Part shown: positions 1-9,777 of the stretch, in pieces | Numbering within the stretch: position 1 is the stretch's first letter | Layout of the letters: every line of letters begins with the position of its first letter | Assembly (NCBI RefSeq): GCF_000026945.1 | Contig: NC_012861.1 | Span: 310,001-374,000, forward strand | Direction of reading: 5' to 3' | From: Candida dubliniensis CD36 | Taxonomy: Eukaryota > Ascomycota > Pichiomycetes > Serinales > Debaryomycetaceae | DNA: 64,000 nucleotides | Notes under the pieces: model-generated | Told to the model about the DNA's origin: nothing | Databases searched by the model: none | What the model saw: the letters and a program-made list of their open reading frames with translations, nothing else | Translations under genes and position numbers: made by a program

Positions 1-2480
1 AAAAGGTCATTATTGAGTCGATCCATATTCTTATTACTACTATTACTACTATTATTGTTGTTATTGTTGTTGTTATTGTTGTCTTTAGTAATATTAGTAT
101 CCTTATTCAAATTTTTGGACTCATTATTGTTACTGTTATTATCATTGCCATTACTGTCATTACTATCATTACCATGAATTTGAACTTTTCCAAAAACTTC
201 TTCTTCATCATTCATCATTTTTTGTCGATCATCTAAAACTAATCGATTTAAAAAATCATGTTCATCCATAAATAATTCAATATCATCACCATCTAAACTA
301 TTAGGTATGGTAAAATTACTACCACTGCCACTACTATTGGTATTGGTATTACTACCACTGTCATTGCCATTTCCATTTCCATTATTGGAATTTGTACCAA
401 TATCATAATCTTCACCACCATCAATACCAATACCAATACCACTTAATTGAGACATTTGACTAGAACTTTCTTCAATGGTTTCGGTTTGTAATTGTAAATC
501 TTGAAATTCTGAAAATAAATTGACTGGTTTAATTGGTTTTAATAAATCAGGAACAAATTGACCCATTCCAGATTCATTAAATGCATCACCCCCAGAATTA
601 TTGTGGTTATGATTGTTGTTGGTAGTTGGATCTAAATCCATATCTTGAAATGTTGATCCTGATAAAATTCCTGAAAGTTTATCATTATTAAACATGGCAT
701 GATTTTTCATTGCTTGTGGTATTGGTGTTGTAGGATTTGAGTTCATGGTTGTTGTTGTTGTTGTTGTTGCTGCTCCTGTAGTCATTGAAGGAATTGATAA
801 AGAATATTGTGGTGGAATAGGTTGAAGTCCTAAATTATTTAAAGTTTTACCATTTTGTTCATTTCTTTTAATAGCTTTAAATTTTTTTCTTATTTCAACA
901 TAATGATCAACTTGTTTATTAAGAGTTTCTGATGATATACTAGGATTTTTCTTGACACTTTGAATGATATTTGATGATTTAGTTAAATAATTCAAAAATT
1001 TATTTAAATCATTCAAATTATTAATAGCTTCTAATTGATCATACTTTGATTTTGAATTTGAAGTTAATGTTGAAGTTGAACTAGAAGTACCACCATTACT
1101 ACCATTATTAGTCCCAGTTGATGTTGACGTTGTAGTACTAGATAATATTTTCTTATTATTATATTTAACATTACTTTTCAAGGCATCAAATGTAATCACT
1201 CCATTTTGAACAAAACTTAATTCTTTTATTTGATTAGTCAATACTTCAATATAATTTCGAATCACTTCTTGTTCTTTCAATTTAGATAAATATGACATTT
1301 GCATATTTGATAAATATTTTTCTGGATCAACTTCAATTGGTGGTATTGGTATTGGTATTGGTACTTCTGGTGTTTTCAGTGGTGTTCCTTTGTTTGATCC
1401 CGCTTTTGACTTTCTTGAACTTGCTTTAGTCTTTGATTTTGAATATGTAATTGCTGGTTTTTCTTGTTGTTGTTGTTGTTGTGGTTCCCTGGGTAGTGCT
1501 GGTGATGATGATGGTATTGGTAACAGTGTAGAAGGTGTTTTGTTGGAGCTTGGTGTGATTGATTTTAAAGAACCTGATTTACCTGAATTTAAGTTAATTT
1601 CCTCTGGTGATATGACTGTTGTATTACTACCCGATGATTTAATTTGATTCAATAAAGCAGCATTTGAATTTAATGCAATTTTCGCCTCTAATGATGAATC
1701 CTTTTTGCATTTTGTTTTCTTTTTAATTATCCCATTACTGGTATTAGCAGTTATATTTGTGGTTATGGGTATATTATTATTTCCATTACTAATAGCAGAA
1801 TTATTAGTTCCAGTGGTAGTTGTGGTGTTGGTGGTGGTGGCACCATTTTTATGCATTTTCTTATCATCAACAGTAATATTCCCATGAGAATCATGAGTTG
1901 GTTTCCTTCCTGGTCTTGGTCTTGGAGGTAATACCCATCTTCTTGATGTATTTAAACTACTAGGGTCATTTGGTCTGGCAAATGACAGTTGATTCATCAG
2001 TAAGGATAATTTCCCAGTAGGTATAGGATTAAATTTAGATGTTTGCGACATAGATGCTGGCATTGGTTTGGGTGCAATTGCTGGTTGGATTTTATGGTAT
2101 TTTGGAGCAATCGGTTGAACCCCAGGACGGGTCAGTGATTTGGTTTTATTTTGTTGAGGATTAGATAGTAGTTTTGGATTAGTTTTGATTTGTTTGCATG
2201 GTGGTTGTAAAGGTTGATTTGATTTTGGTTTTGATGGTTGTGGAGTTATAGAAGTTGAAGTTGTTTTCATTAGATTTGGTTGTGAAGCTGGTAAAGGAGT
2301 TGTCAAAGGAGTTGATTTTAAAGCCAGTGTTGGTGGTGTTTCTTTCATTGCCGGAGCCGAGATAGGTTTCGACCCACTTATTATTGTTGAGTTATTCATA
2401 GTTTTAAGTTCTTGTTTTATCTGAATAGATGACTCAGATAGACTTGGTTTATTTGGTTCTTTATTTACCATTATAGTCAT
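1..2480 (-). CDS. HAP42: Hap4-like transcription regulator, C-terminus cut off by window edge
   Basis: The reading frame is open from ATG at 2480 to the window edge, at least 826 codons without a stop. Residues 179-194 read SRRWVLPPRPRPGRKP (Trp182), the Hap4-type motif by which Hap4 proteins dock on the CCAAT-binding Hap2/3/5 complex. Known family role: activation or repression of respiration and iron-use genes in the nucleus. A likely helical segment lies around residues 387-421 (YLSKLKEQEVIRNYIEVL), but no basic region of a bZIP precedes it, unlike Hap43. The rest is Pro/Ser/Thr/Asn-rich, with acidic patches towards the C-terminus that may activate. I choose HAP42 among the three Candida Hap4-like genes because of the remembered neighbourhood with MSB2; the family call is firmer than the paralogue call. 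Divergent from HSK3. Confidence 0.72.
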   Translation of the reverse strand, partial: MTIMVNKEPNKPSLSESSIQIKQELKTMNNSTIISGSKPISAPAMKETPPTLALKSTPLTTPLPASQPNLMKTTSTSITPQPSKPKSNQPLQPPCKQIKTNPKLLSNPQQNKTKSLTRPGVQPIAPKYHKIQPAIAPKPMPASMSQTSKFNPIPTGKLSLLMNQLSFARPNDPSSLNTSRRWVLPPRPRPGRKPTHDSHGNITVDDKKMHKNGATTTNTTTTTGTNNSAISNGNNNIPITTNITANTSNGIIKKKTKCKKDSSLEAKIALNSNAALLNQIKSSGSNTTVISPEEINLNSGKSGSLKSITPSSNKTPSTLLPIPSSSPALPREPQQQQQQEKPAITYSKSKTKASSRKSKAGSNKGTPLKTPEVPIPIPIPPIEVDPEKYLSNMQMSYLSKLKEQEVIRNYIEVLTNQIKELSFVQNGVITFDALKSNVKYNNKKILSSTTTSTSTGTNNGSNGGTSSSTSTLTSNSKSKYDQLEAINNLNDLNKFLNYLTKSSNIIQSVKKNPSISSETLNKQVDHYVEIRKKFKAIKRNEQNGKTLNNLGLQPIPPQYSLSIPSMTTGAATTTTTTTMNSNPTTPIPQAMKNHAMFNNDKLSGILSGSTFQDMDLDPTTNNNHNHNNSGGDAFNESGMGQFVPDLLKPIKPVNLFSEFQDLQLQTETIEESSSQMSQLSGIGIGIDGGEDYDIGTNSNNGNGNGNDSGSNTNTNSSGSGSNFTIPNSLDGDDIELFMDEHDFLNRLVLDDRQKMMNDEEEVFGKVQIHGNDSNDSNGNDNNSNNNESKNLNKDTNITKDNNNNNNNNNNSSNSSNKNMDRLNNDL

Positions 2481-3324
2481 CCGGATAATTATGTCATAAA
2501 CTGATGAAAATAATGGAGGAAGAGGGATCTTGATGTAATAATCTTCTTTGGGGTTTTTTTTTTCTCTATTCCGGTATGAATGATTGTTTAATTAATTAGT
2601 GATTAGTTTGTCTTTTTTTTTTCTCCCTATGCACGTACTTTTTTTTTTTTTCCGTCTTTCCAGACTATAATATACAATTGTTAGAAATTGTTTTGTGTTT
2701 ATGTGTGTATATATTGTATGGGGGGGGAGAGAGAGAGAATATAGAATAAATATAAAGATGAATGACCTGTAAAGGAAAGTAATTAGTTAAAGAGGTGTTT
2801 CTATACGATACAGTTGCGGTTCAGAAGGAAAGAAGGAAAGAAAATGAAAATCTAACGATAATTTTTGTCTTCAGTTCATCAATCCAAGAAAAGAAAACAA
2901 GCAGAATTAAGGAGTTTGGTGTCGGGTGTCGGCTTTAATAATGGTAACCCCCTTCTGATATTCAATATTATCGTATCCTTATTCTTTAAAAGATACAAGA
3001 TTGATGATTGATCCAGGATAGAGGTTGTAGTTACTATTGACAGTGGTGGTGTTAATGGTAGTCAGTTAGTCAGTCAGTCAGTATACCCTCGGTTATCTAT
3101 TATACATACTTTTACACCAAGTATTATAAGGATGAACTCTCACACACAATTAGTTTTTTTGTGCACGCTCATTTAAATTCTTTAGTACCAATCTTCGCTA
3201 CTACTTCGTGGTGTGCATTTTTTTTTTTTTCCTGATTGTGATATCTCAAAAACAACAACAACAACAACAACAAACATTTACATAGATCATTTCATTTCAT
3301 ACTTTCAAACCCATACATACACAA
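2481..3324. other. Divergent intergenic region HAP42/HSK3
   Basis: 844 bp without a credible gene. It holds T-tracts near 2549, 2613, 2641 and 3220, a G8 run (2720-2727) followed by GA repeats, a GTCA repeat near 3061-3082 and a CAA repeat (about 3250-3271) just before the HSK3 start. These are typical promoter and 5' leader sequences. I see no recognised operator. Confidence 0.6.
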
Positions 3325-3654
3325 ATGAGTAGCAGTAATACACCAAACAAACAAGCAATAACACCGAATGAAAGACAATCGATACTACGAACAACAATAA
3401 CTCCACCATCTTCAACCACTAGTGGTAATCATCCTGATCCTTCATTGTCATCATCTTCTTCTTCATCAGTTACACAACGGAAATTATCTCATTTAAATTC
3501 TCAAATGGCTCAATTAAATGCAAATTTATGTGATTTTAATGATTTATTGGTGACTACATGTAGTCAATATCAAAGTATAGAAAAATTGGGGAAAATTCAT
3601 GCCAGTATATTTATGGCTGGTCATACAGTTTTCGAAGATGAAAATTTTAATTAA
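3325..3654 (+). CDS. HSK3: DASH/Dam1 complex subunit Hsk3
   Basis: 109 residues. The C-terminal half (from about residue 50) is a short helical segment matching the Hsk3 family: LNSQMAQLNANL, then a GKIHASIFMAGHTVFED segment that parallels the yeast GKVHGSWLIGS stretch. Hsk3 is one of the small subunits of the ten-protein DASH ring that couples kinetochores to spindle microtubules. The first 50 residues are Ser/Thr/Pro-rich and have no counterpart in the 69-residue yeast protein, so translation could in principle start lower, but the next Met falls inside the conserved helix, which favours the ATG at 3325. Its 3' end faces that of CMC1, 170 bp away. Another kinetochore gene, SPC24, lies two genes downstream. 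Confidence 0.8.
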   Translation: MSSSNTPNKQAITPNERQSILRTTITPPSSTTSGNHPDPSLSSSSSSSVTQRKLSHLNSQMAQLNANLCDFNDLLVTTCSQYQSIEKLGKIHASIFMAGHTVFEDENFN

Positions 3655-3824
3655 ATAGAAATATTCCAGGCCAGGCCAGACACGGTCTAGTTATATGGAT
3701 ATGATAAATTGTTAAATTGATGTCAAACTTTTATTATTATTATTATGTACAAATTGATATATATATATATATATATATAGAATTCCTTTCTATTTCCGAA
3801 TTCAACTCATATTATAAACTATTC

Positions 3825-4223
3825 TTAACTTTGTTTCTCCTGTTCCTGTTGCTTGTCTTGCTTGTCTTGATTTTGTTTTTCTAAATATAATTTATATAAT
3901 TTCTTCTTTTCTAATTTTTCTTTAATAAATAAATCTTTTTCAATATCTAAATATTCTTTAGTTTGATATTTTGCTACACAAGCTAAACTTTCTTCATTTA
4001 TTTTTGAACAATTTTTCATACCATCCATAGGATTAGAATAATTATTTGAACATTCAATATATTTTTTAATTAAATCATCACATTTAGCAAAAGCTTTTTT
4101 CCTCCATCGTTCAAATACTGCTTTTTCTTCTTTTGGAGTTATTATCCAACTTGGTAAATTGGGATTTGTAGGTAAATCTACATCAGAATAGGATTTCTTA
4201 TTTTTATTATAATAATTACTCAT
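3825..4223 (-). CDS. CMC1: Cmc1-type twin CX9C protein (cytochrome c oxidase assembly)
   Basis: 132 residues with a CHCH fold signature: C48-x9-C58 and C72-x9-C82. The stretch LPSWIITPKEEKAVFERW before the first pair matches the conserved LPxWxLxPxEE lead-in of Cmc1. Known role: small protein of the mitochondrial intermembrane space, imported by Mia40-Erv1 disulfide relay, which supports copper delivery and stability of Cox1 intermediates. There is no cleavable presequence, as expected for Mia40 substrates. The C-terminus is a charged Lys/Glu/Gln helix. The ATG follows directly on a G6 run read on the plus strand (4225-4230), so the sense leader ends in a C-run. Divergent from SPC24. Confidence 0.82.
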   Translation of the reverse strand: MSNYYNKNKKSYSDVDLPTNPNLPSWIITPKEEKAVFERWRKKAFAKCDDLIKKYIECSNNYSNPMDGMKNCSKINEESLACVAKYQTKEYLDIEKDLFIKEKLEKKKLYKLYLEKQNQDKQDKQQEQEKQS

Positions 4224-4502
4224 CGGGGGGTGGGTTGAATAGTGTGGTGGTGGTGGTGGTTGGATTGATTTGATATTCCATTATTAAGTTCGGTTTTTTT
4301 TTTTTTTTCCTGAACCAAAATCTCATTCGATTTTTTTTTTCTCATGGTTCCATATTATTATTATTATTGAACATGCGAGAACGACCGCGAGAGAAAAACT
4401 CTTATGTTTCAAAATCAAAATCAAAATCAAAACAAACCACACACACACATCAAGTATTTGAATCCTTTTGACACTTCACACTTTATCCCCACCCCTTTAG
4501 TC

Positions 4503-5276
4503 ATGGCATCATCAGTTGAGAAATTAAATAAACTTATTGAAGAAGTTAATAATCAAGATGAATTACAATTAATTGAAGAAATCAATCTTTATATTAAAAC
4601 TCTTTATGAATTACGACAAATTAAAATCGATCAATTATCCAATATAATTCATCAATTAAATCAAAAAATCATTACTAGTAATAAAGAAATTAATCAATTA
4701 AATAAAATAAATGATTATAATTATGAATTAATTAAAGTTAATAATTTCAATTTTATTGATGGGTCTTGGTCTCAACTGTTTCAATTTACAAATTTTGATC
4801 GAATATCATCATCAATATCAGACACTAGTCATCATCATCATCATCATGATAATAATATTTTCCAAATGATAAATAAACGATTAAATGAATTAGATAATTT
4901 AAAAGTTATTATTGTTAAAGAATTAAATGATTTAGAAACAAATTTAAATAATTTAAAATATAAACAAAATAATTTATATGAATCAATGGAAGATATTAAT
5001 GATAAATTAGATAAATTATTAAATGATATTGATAAACTGGGGATAATAGATCAAGATCCTTCAATTTTAAGAATTAATTTATTTAGAAATTTAGGTATAA
5101 AATTGGAAAATACCCCCCATAATAATAATAATAATAATAATAACACTACCAGGAGTGATGGTGATACTGATGATTGTGTGATAATTACTGATGATAATAA
5201 TAATGTCAATATATTAAATATTGAACCTAAATTAAGTGATTATTTTATATCAAATTATATTTGGGATAAACTATAA
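4503..5276 (+). CDS. SPC24: Kinetochore protein Spc24 (Ndc80 complex)
   Basis: 257 residues from the ATG at 4503. The N-terminal two-thirds is heptad-rich coiled coil broken by a His run; the C-terminal globular domain reads ILRINLFRNLGIKLE ... LSDYFISNYIWDKL, closely parallel to the end of yeast Spc24 (LSDFYKTKYIWERL). Spc24 pairs with Spc25 to anchor Ndc80-Nuf2 to the inner kinetochore. An in-frame ATG at 4404 would add 33 residues, but that stretch is a QN repeat followed by CA-rich sequence that looks like untranslated leader, so I prefer 4503. An Asn run and a DDCVIITDDN strand lie just before the C-terminal motif. The 3' end faces MRPL31. Confidence 0.85.
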   Translation: MASSVEKLNKLIEEVNNQDELQLIEEINLYIKTLYELRQIKIDQLSNIIHQLNQKIITSNKEINQLNKINDYNYELIKVNNFNFIDGSWSQLFQFTNFDRISSSISDTSHHHHHHDNNIFQMINKRLNELDNLKVIIVKELNDLETNLNNLKYKQNNLYESMEDINDKLDKLLNDIDKLGIIDQDPSILRINLFRNLGIKLENTPHNNNNNNNNTTRSDGDTDDCVIITDDNNNVNILNIEPKLSDYFISNYIWDKL

Positions 5277-5604
5277 GATGTATTATATGAATATTTGTAT
5301 ATGTATATGTATATGTATTGTAATATTAATATTAATTTTAATAGTAACTATTTACAGTGAAATGTTGTTTAAGATAGAATCAATATTGTAACCAAATGAA
5401 ATACCCTTCCTTCCTTCCTTCCTTCTTTTCTTCCTTCCCTCCTTCTTTCCTTCCTTCTTTTCTTCCTTCCTTGCTTCCTTTTTTACCTTCTTAAATCAAA
5501 AATAGGAAACTTATTTACTCTCTTTATTGATTCAATTTACAAAACACCTCTTTCTCTTTCTCCTCCACCTTCTCTTTCACCTTCTCTTTCTCTTTCACTT
5601 TTGT
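5277..5604. other. Convergent 3' region with polypyrimidine tracts
   Basis: 328 bp between the stops of SPC24 and MRPL31. It contains an imperfect CTTC repeat (about 5405-5489) and a second C/T-only stretch (about 5549-5600). No gene is seen. The strand asymmetry could allow triplex DNA or simply reflect slippage. Confidence 0.6.
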
Positions 5605-5949
5605 TTAGAAATATTTTGGATTTTCTCTAAATGATAATTTCGTCCATTTAGGTACTCGATGAATTGGTTTACGATAATTTTTCGAATGTCTATTAAATGT
5701 AGTATATTTATCTCTTGTCGTCATTTCATTTTCTTTAGGGAATTGAAATTTTAAATAATCAATTTTTTTAAAATTAGTTAAATCTCCTATAGATTTATTC
5801 TCTTGAATTTTAATTAATCCTTGATAAATATTATTAATATTTTCATCAACTTGTTTCATCCGATTACGTAATTTATATTTTTGAGTAGAAGTTAATCTTG
5901 ATGTAAATTTCCAAATATAACCTCCTGATCTAATTAATGATGAAAACAT
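5605..5949 (-). CDS. MRPL31: Mitochondrial large-subunit ribosomal protein mL60 (Mrpl31)
   Basis: 114 residues. The C-terminus is the family hallmark: DKYTTFNRHSKNYRK followed by HRVPKWTKLSFRENPKYF, ending at the stop. The N-terminus MFSSLIRSGGYIWKF is basic and hydrophobic, fitting mitochondrial targeting. It is a fungal-specific component of the 54S mitoribosome subunit. Upstream on its promoter side are an AAAAATTTT element (6076-6084), resembling the AATTTT-type element described for Candida mitoribosomal genes, and two TCACGTGA palindromes (6310-6345). Single exon, convergent with SPC24. Confidence 0.8.
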   Translation of the reverse strand: MFSSLIRSGGYIWKFTSRLTSTQKYKLRNRMKQVDENINNIYQGLIKIQENKSIGDLTNFKKIDYLKFQFPKENEMTTRDKYTTFNRHSKNYRKPIHRVPKWTKLSFRENPKYF

Positions 5950-6309
5950 GATGAAATAATCCTGATTGAAGTAGATTGTAAAATATAATTAATTAGGTGT
6001 ATTTCGTTTTCCCCTCCTTGTCTCTGGTTGGTCTCTTTTTTCTCTGTTTTTTTTGGTTTGGTTTGGATTGGTTTGAAAAATTTTCTTCTCAACTCCAACA
6101 TCTCAAAATCTTCAACAAAAATTTCAATCAAATTTGTCTTCTACAAAACATATTATCACTTTATTAAACAAAAATTTATTAAGTTTATAAATAATAGACT
6201 AAAGTTTTAAATTTGAGTGGTAGATGATATATATTTTTATTTCTTTTGATAGACAGCATTTAAATAATTATCAATTTATCTTATTTGTGAATTATTATGT
6301 ATATATAGA

Positions 6310-6345
6310 TCACGTGATTGTCTTACATAATATTTTGTCACGTGA
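6310..6345. promoter_or_regulatory. Tandem TCACGTGA (Cbf1/bHLH-type) sites
   Basis: Two perfect 8-bp palindromes, TCACGTGA at 6310-6317 and again at 6338-6345, 28 bp apart start to start, about 360 bp upstream of the MRPL31 ATG. This core is known for Cbf1 and for Tye7-type bHLH factors. Assigning it to MRPL31 is inference from position. Confidence 0.5.
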
Positions 6346-8313
6346 TCTGTAGATAATTTTCTGTATTTGAGACCATTTAATGTTGCAAGGTATAAATGAA
6401 TTGCAAAAAAAAAAAAACAGAAAGAAAGAAAGTGTTTATTGATACATTCTAGAACAAATAGAGATACGGAAATAAGTTATCTACTTTTTAATTGAGTTAT
6501 AAATTCTGGATATCTGGGATATCTGGTGAGTTTATGTTGTGGGGGGGGAGGGGGGGATTATTTTAATTTTATGTTATTATTCTTGATTAATTGATCGAAA
6601 TTGAATAAACCAAAACCAAAACCTAAACTTAAAGTATGGTTTAGAATTTTGATTTTGAAAATTATTATTTAAATGAAGAAATGATATTTGTCATTATATA
6701 TTACTTGTAAGAGAGGTTTAGATTAATGGTATGTATATATATAGGGGGGGAGGGGGGTGGAGAGGCGGTGGTATATTTCCGTGTTTATAATAATAAAATA
6801 ATAATAATTTGAGAAAAAGAGAAAAAGAGAAAAAGAGAAGGGTAGACCGTAGTAGATGGGCCATTTTGTTTTTTTTTTTATTTTTTGTTTGATAATATTG
6901 GATTTTTGTTTTTCCTTTCTAATAGGTTATATGTTGTTGTTGTTGTTGTTGATTATAGAATGAGGCAATGTTGGGGATTTTTATTTTGAAAATATGTGTG
7001 TGTCAGTTGCCAGTTGCTAGTAGTAGTAGTAGTAGTAGTAGTAGTAATAGATTAATTGCATTTTTCAGAAGGAGTATTATATATATATATATATATTGGT
7101 GTTTTCACATCAAATATATGGAAAGAAAGGGATTAACAAAATTCTAAACAAAAATTAGAAATAATAAATAATAATATTTAACATGGATTTGGATTTGTTC
7201 TAGAACTAATATTATTTTTGTAGCAGTTGTTGTTGGTTGGTTGGTTGGTTGGTTGATTATAATCCTGAAATAAGTAAAGAAAATTGAATATGAATATGAA
7301 TGTGAATATGTGACGAATCTGCATATTTCGTCATAGTTAACACCTTTCTTAAAATGTGTTTAATTATCCTAACATTATTCAATTATACGTGTTCAGAATT
7401 GGTTGCAAAGTTATCAACTCAATTCACACTATATAAACCTTATACTTTCTTCTACATTTTTTATATTTTTTTTTTATATATTGGCTTTTTCTTTTTAGAA
7501 TCAAATCAATACTTTTTTTTTTATCATTTAGATACATCTTTTCATCTATTAATAGATTATCTTTCAATATATATCAAAACACGGCACAGTCACGTGCCAA
7601 AAAAGGATATAAGAAGGAACTTCATATGAATACTGCCCCACCACCAAAGTAGAGGAATTTACTCCACATTTGTCTGTTTCAGAAATTTTTTTTTTTTTTT
7701 TTTTTCGGGATTGAGAAAAATTATAGAGTTTGATTGACTGTAAATCATCATCATCTTTAGTAAAAGTGATTTCAATTTCAAAAATTTTCATATGGGAATC
7801 CCGGTTTTCGGAAGTAAATGGTAATAATGGTGGTGGTGGTGCAGTATACAGTGCTATGTAAGGACAAAATAAGCTCCGTTACTTCCAATAGCCGCTTCCG
7901 CCGCTGCCGCAGCCGCCACGGCATTCCATTGCAAAAAAAATAGAATTAGCTGATTTTTGGTTTGCCGCGAATTCCATCATTGGTACCACCACAAACCACA
8001 AACCACAAACCACATGGGGGGGTGGGGAGTTGTGAAAATTTCAAAATTTTTTTTTTTGTATTTTTTTTTTCTTTTCGTGGCCATTTCTTATTAAGGAAGT
8101 TTTGCAGCACTAAAAAAATAGCAAATTAAAAGAATTCATACATACAATTTGATCTTAATTGGGAGATATAGTTTAGTTTTAAATCATAACCCTACTTCTT
8201 TTTTTTTTTTTTTTTTGTGGTGTTGTGGTGTCGCGGTGGTGTCGTGGTGACCCCCATGTGTTCTCTTTAATTTTTTTTTACCTATAGTGGGTTGGTTGGT
8301 GAAGGAACCATGT

Positions 8314-8337
8314 GGGGCGGGGCGCGGGGGGGAGGGG
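8314..8337 (+). other. G-quadruplex-like block
   Basis: Four G-runs of 4, 4, 7 and 4 separated by 1-3 bases (8314-8317, 8319-8322, 8326-8332, 8334-8337). It fits the canonical quadruplex pattern and stands out in A+T-rich surroundings. Function unknown. Confidence 0.5.
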
Positions 8338-9086
8338 AGGTAAAGTGGAATCTAAAAAAAAAAAAAAAACTTTGTACGGAAATGATGCTACCACGCGATA
8401 GGGGCGTGTTAAAAAAAAAAAAAAAAAAATCTGGTGTAGTGTAATATACCCAACTTTGAATCATTATAGAACCTCCTTACCTTCAAATTGTATATTAAAA
8501 TATAATATTAAATATTAAATAATGTTAGTTGAATTAAATTGAATGTATATATATTTTTTTTTTTTCTTTAGTAACCCTATTTATAAGAAATCTATCTATC
8601 TATGTATGTATATCTATATATATATTTGTGCTGGAATAAACCTGTTTGTCCTTAAGATTCAAAAAAAAAAAAAAAGTAGAAGCAATGAATAATGATGATT
8701 AAAGATTCTTCCTCTTCCTCTGCTTTTGCTTTTGGCTTCCCCTTATTTATAAGAATATTAAATTATTTAATAATTAAAAGAAAAAAAATTTTTTTGTTGA
8801 TAAAAAATATAATACTTATTAAAAAAAAAAAATTTACTAAAGAATAATAATAATAATAATAATAATATTTTTTGTTTGTGAAAAACTAATTTATACCAAA
8901 GACTAAAAGACCAAATTGAATGGAAAGAAGGAACTCAGATATCATCAACATTCAAACACAATTGACCATAAATTAATGATAAATAAATATTATCAATATA
9001 TATATACATATATGTATCTGTTGTTGTTGTTATGGTTTGGTAAAAACTTCTAAATTGTTCCCCCCTTTTTATTCTTTATTCTTTTT

Positions 9087-9650
9087 TTATAATGCAGTTA
9101 ACCATTTACGATAATTATCTGAAGTTGAATTTATTAATTCATTATTTGATTTAGTTGTATTAGTAGTATAATTGATATTTGATTGAACTGAATAATTCAA
9201 ATCAAAATAATTCAATTCATCATCATCATTATCAACAATATCATTATCATATTCATAATGATATTCATTGTTGTAATCTGTAGTTGGAGTTAAAGATGAT
9301 AAATGTAATGGAGTATTTATTTGTGATTGTTGTAGTTGTTGTTGTTGTTGTAGTTGTATATATAAGGCTGGAGTTAATAAAGGTGATACCAATGATGGAG
9401 TATTTGAATTAGTGCTATTGACACTACTACCAGTAGTACCAGTAGTAGTAGTACTAGTACTAGTGGTAGCACTGGCACTAGTATTGGTATTGGTATTACC
9501 ATTAGTACTGGTTGTATTATGATTATGTTGTAGTTGATTTAATGAAGATTCATAAGCTATTGATTTACATTCTTCTGAACAATAGACTGAATTGTTTAAA
9601 CATAATTTATCACAATGTATACAATAATTATTAAAGGCAAAATCTGACAT
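9087..9650 (-). CDS. Ecl1-family zinc-binding life-span regulator-like protein
   Basis: 187 residues. The first 30 carry C10-x2-C13-x10-C24-x3-C28 (YCIHCDKLC ... VYCSEECKS), the pattern of the Ecl1 family, whose members in fission yeast extend chronological life span and respond to nutrient, zinc or sulfur limitation. The rest is Asn/Thr/Ser/Gln-rich with a Tyr/Asp-rich acidic stretch and a short conserved-looking tail SDNYRKWLTAL. A possible weak match is yeast YGR146C/ECL1. The promoter side is a very long ORF-free region. A G-quadruplex-like block sits 46-66 bp upstream of the ATG. I recall the Candida orthologue being listed as iron-responsive, but cannot verify that here. Confidence 0.7.
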   Translation of the reverse strand: MSDFAFNNYCIHCDKLCLNNSVYCSEECKSIAYESSLNQLQHNHNTTSTNGNTNTNTSASATTSTSTTTTGTTGSSVNSTNSNTPSLVSPLLTPALYIQLQQQQQLQQSQINTPLHLSSLTPTTDYNNEYHYEYDNDIVDNDDDELNYFDLNYSVQSNINYTTNTTKSNNELINSTSDNYRKWLTAL

Positions 9651-9695
9651 TATGAAGTATAAGTTGTGTAGTTTATATATGCAAATAAAAAAAAA

Positions 9696-9716
9696 GGGTG
9701 GGGGTGGGTGGGGTGG
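9696..9716 (+). other. G-quadruplex-like block upstream of ECL1-like gene
   Basis: G-runs of 3, 5, 3, 4 and 2 separated by single T residues. It lies 46-66 bp upstream of the ATG at 9650, probably in the promoter or 5' leader; the sense strand is C-rich. Confidence 0.5.
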
Positions 9717-9743
9717 ATGATAATTAAATAATCAATGCTAATG

Positions 9744-9777
<34 letters not shown>

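Larger units (their letters stand above)
5950..9086. other. 3.1-kb gene-free stretch between MRPL31 and ECL1-like gene
   Basis: No convincing gene on either strand. Contents: two TCACGTGA sites (6310-6345), G-runs at about 6541-6556 and 6745-6760, a TAG repeat near 7018-7045, TA repeats near 7078-7096, a GGTT repeat near 7232, CACGTG at 7591, a GC-rich patch (7891-7922), a G-quadruplex-like block (8314-8337), and many A or T homopolymers. An ATG-initiated 91-codon ORF at 7354-7629 is T-rich low complexity and was not accepted. Confidence 0.5.

Noticed and set aside
4404..4502. 33-residue N-terminal extension of SPC24
   Set aside because: Repeat-like QN and CA-rich sequence looks like leader; not part of the Spc24 family. 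Not fully excluded, as it begins with ATG.
5405..5489. CRISPR-like or retrotransposon repeat
   Set aside because: Short tandem CTTC units without spacers or terminal repeats. I found no CRISPR array, transposase or reverse transcriptase anywhere in the window.
7354..7629. 91-codon ATG frame
   Set aside because: T-rich, Phe/Tyr/Leu-dominated and unlike other genes; might be revisited with RNA data.
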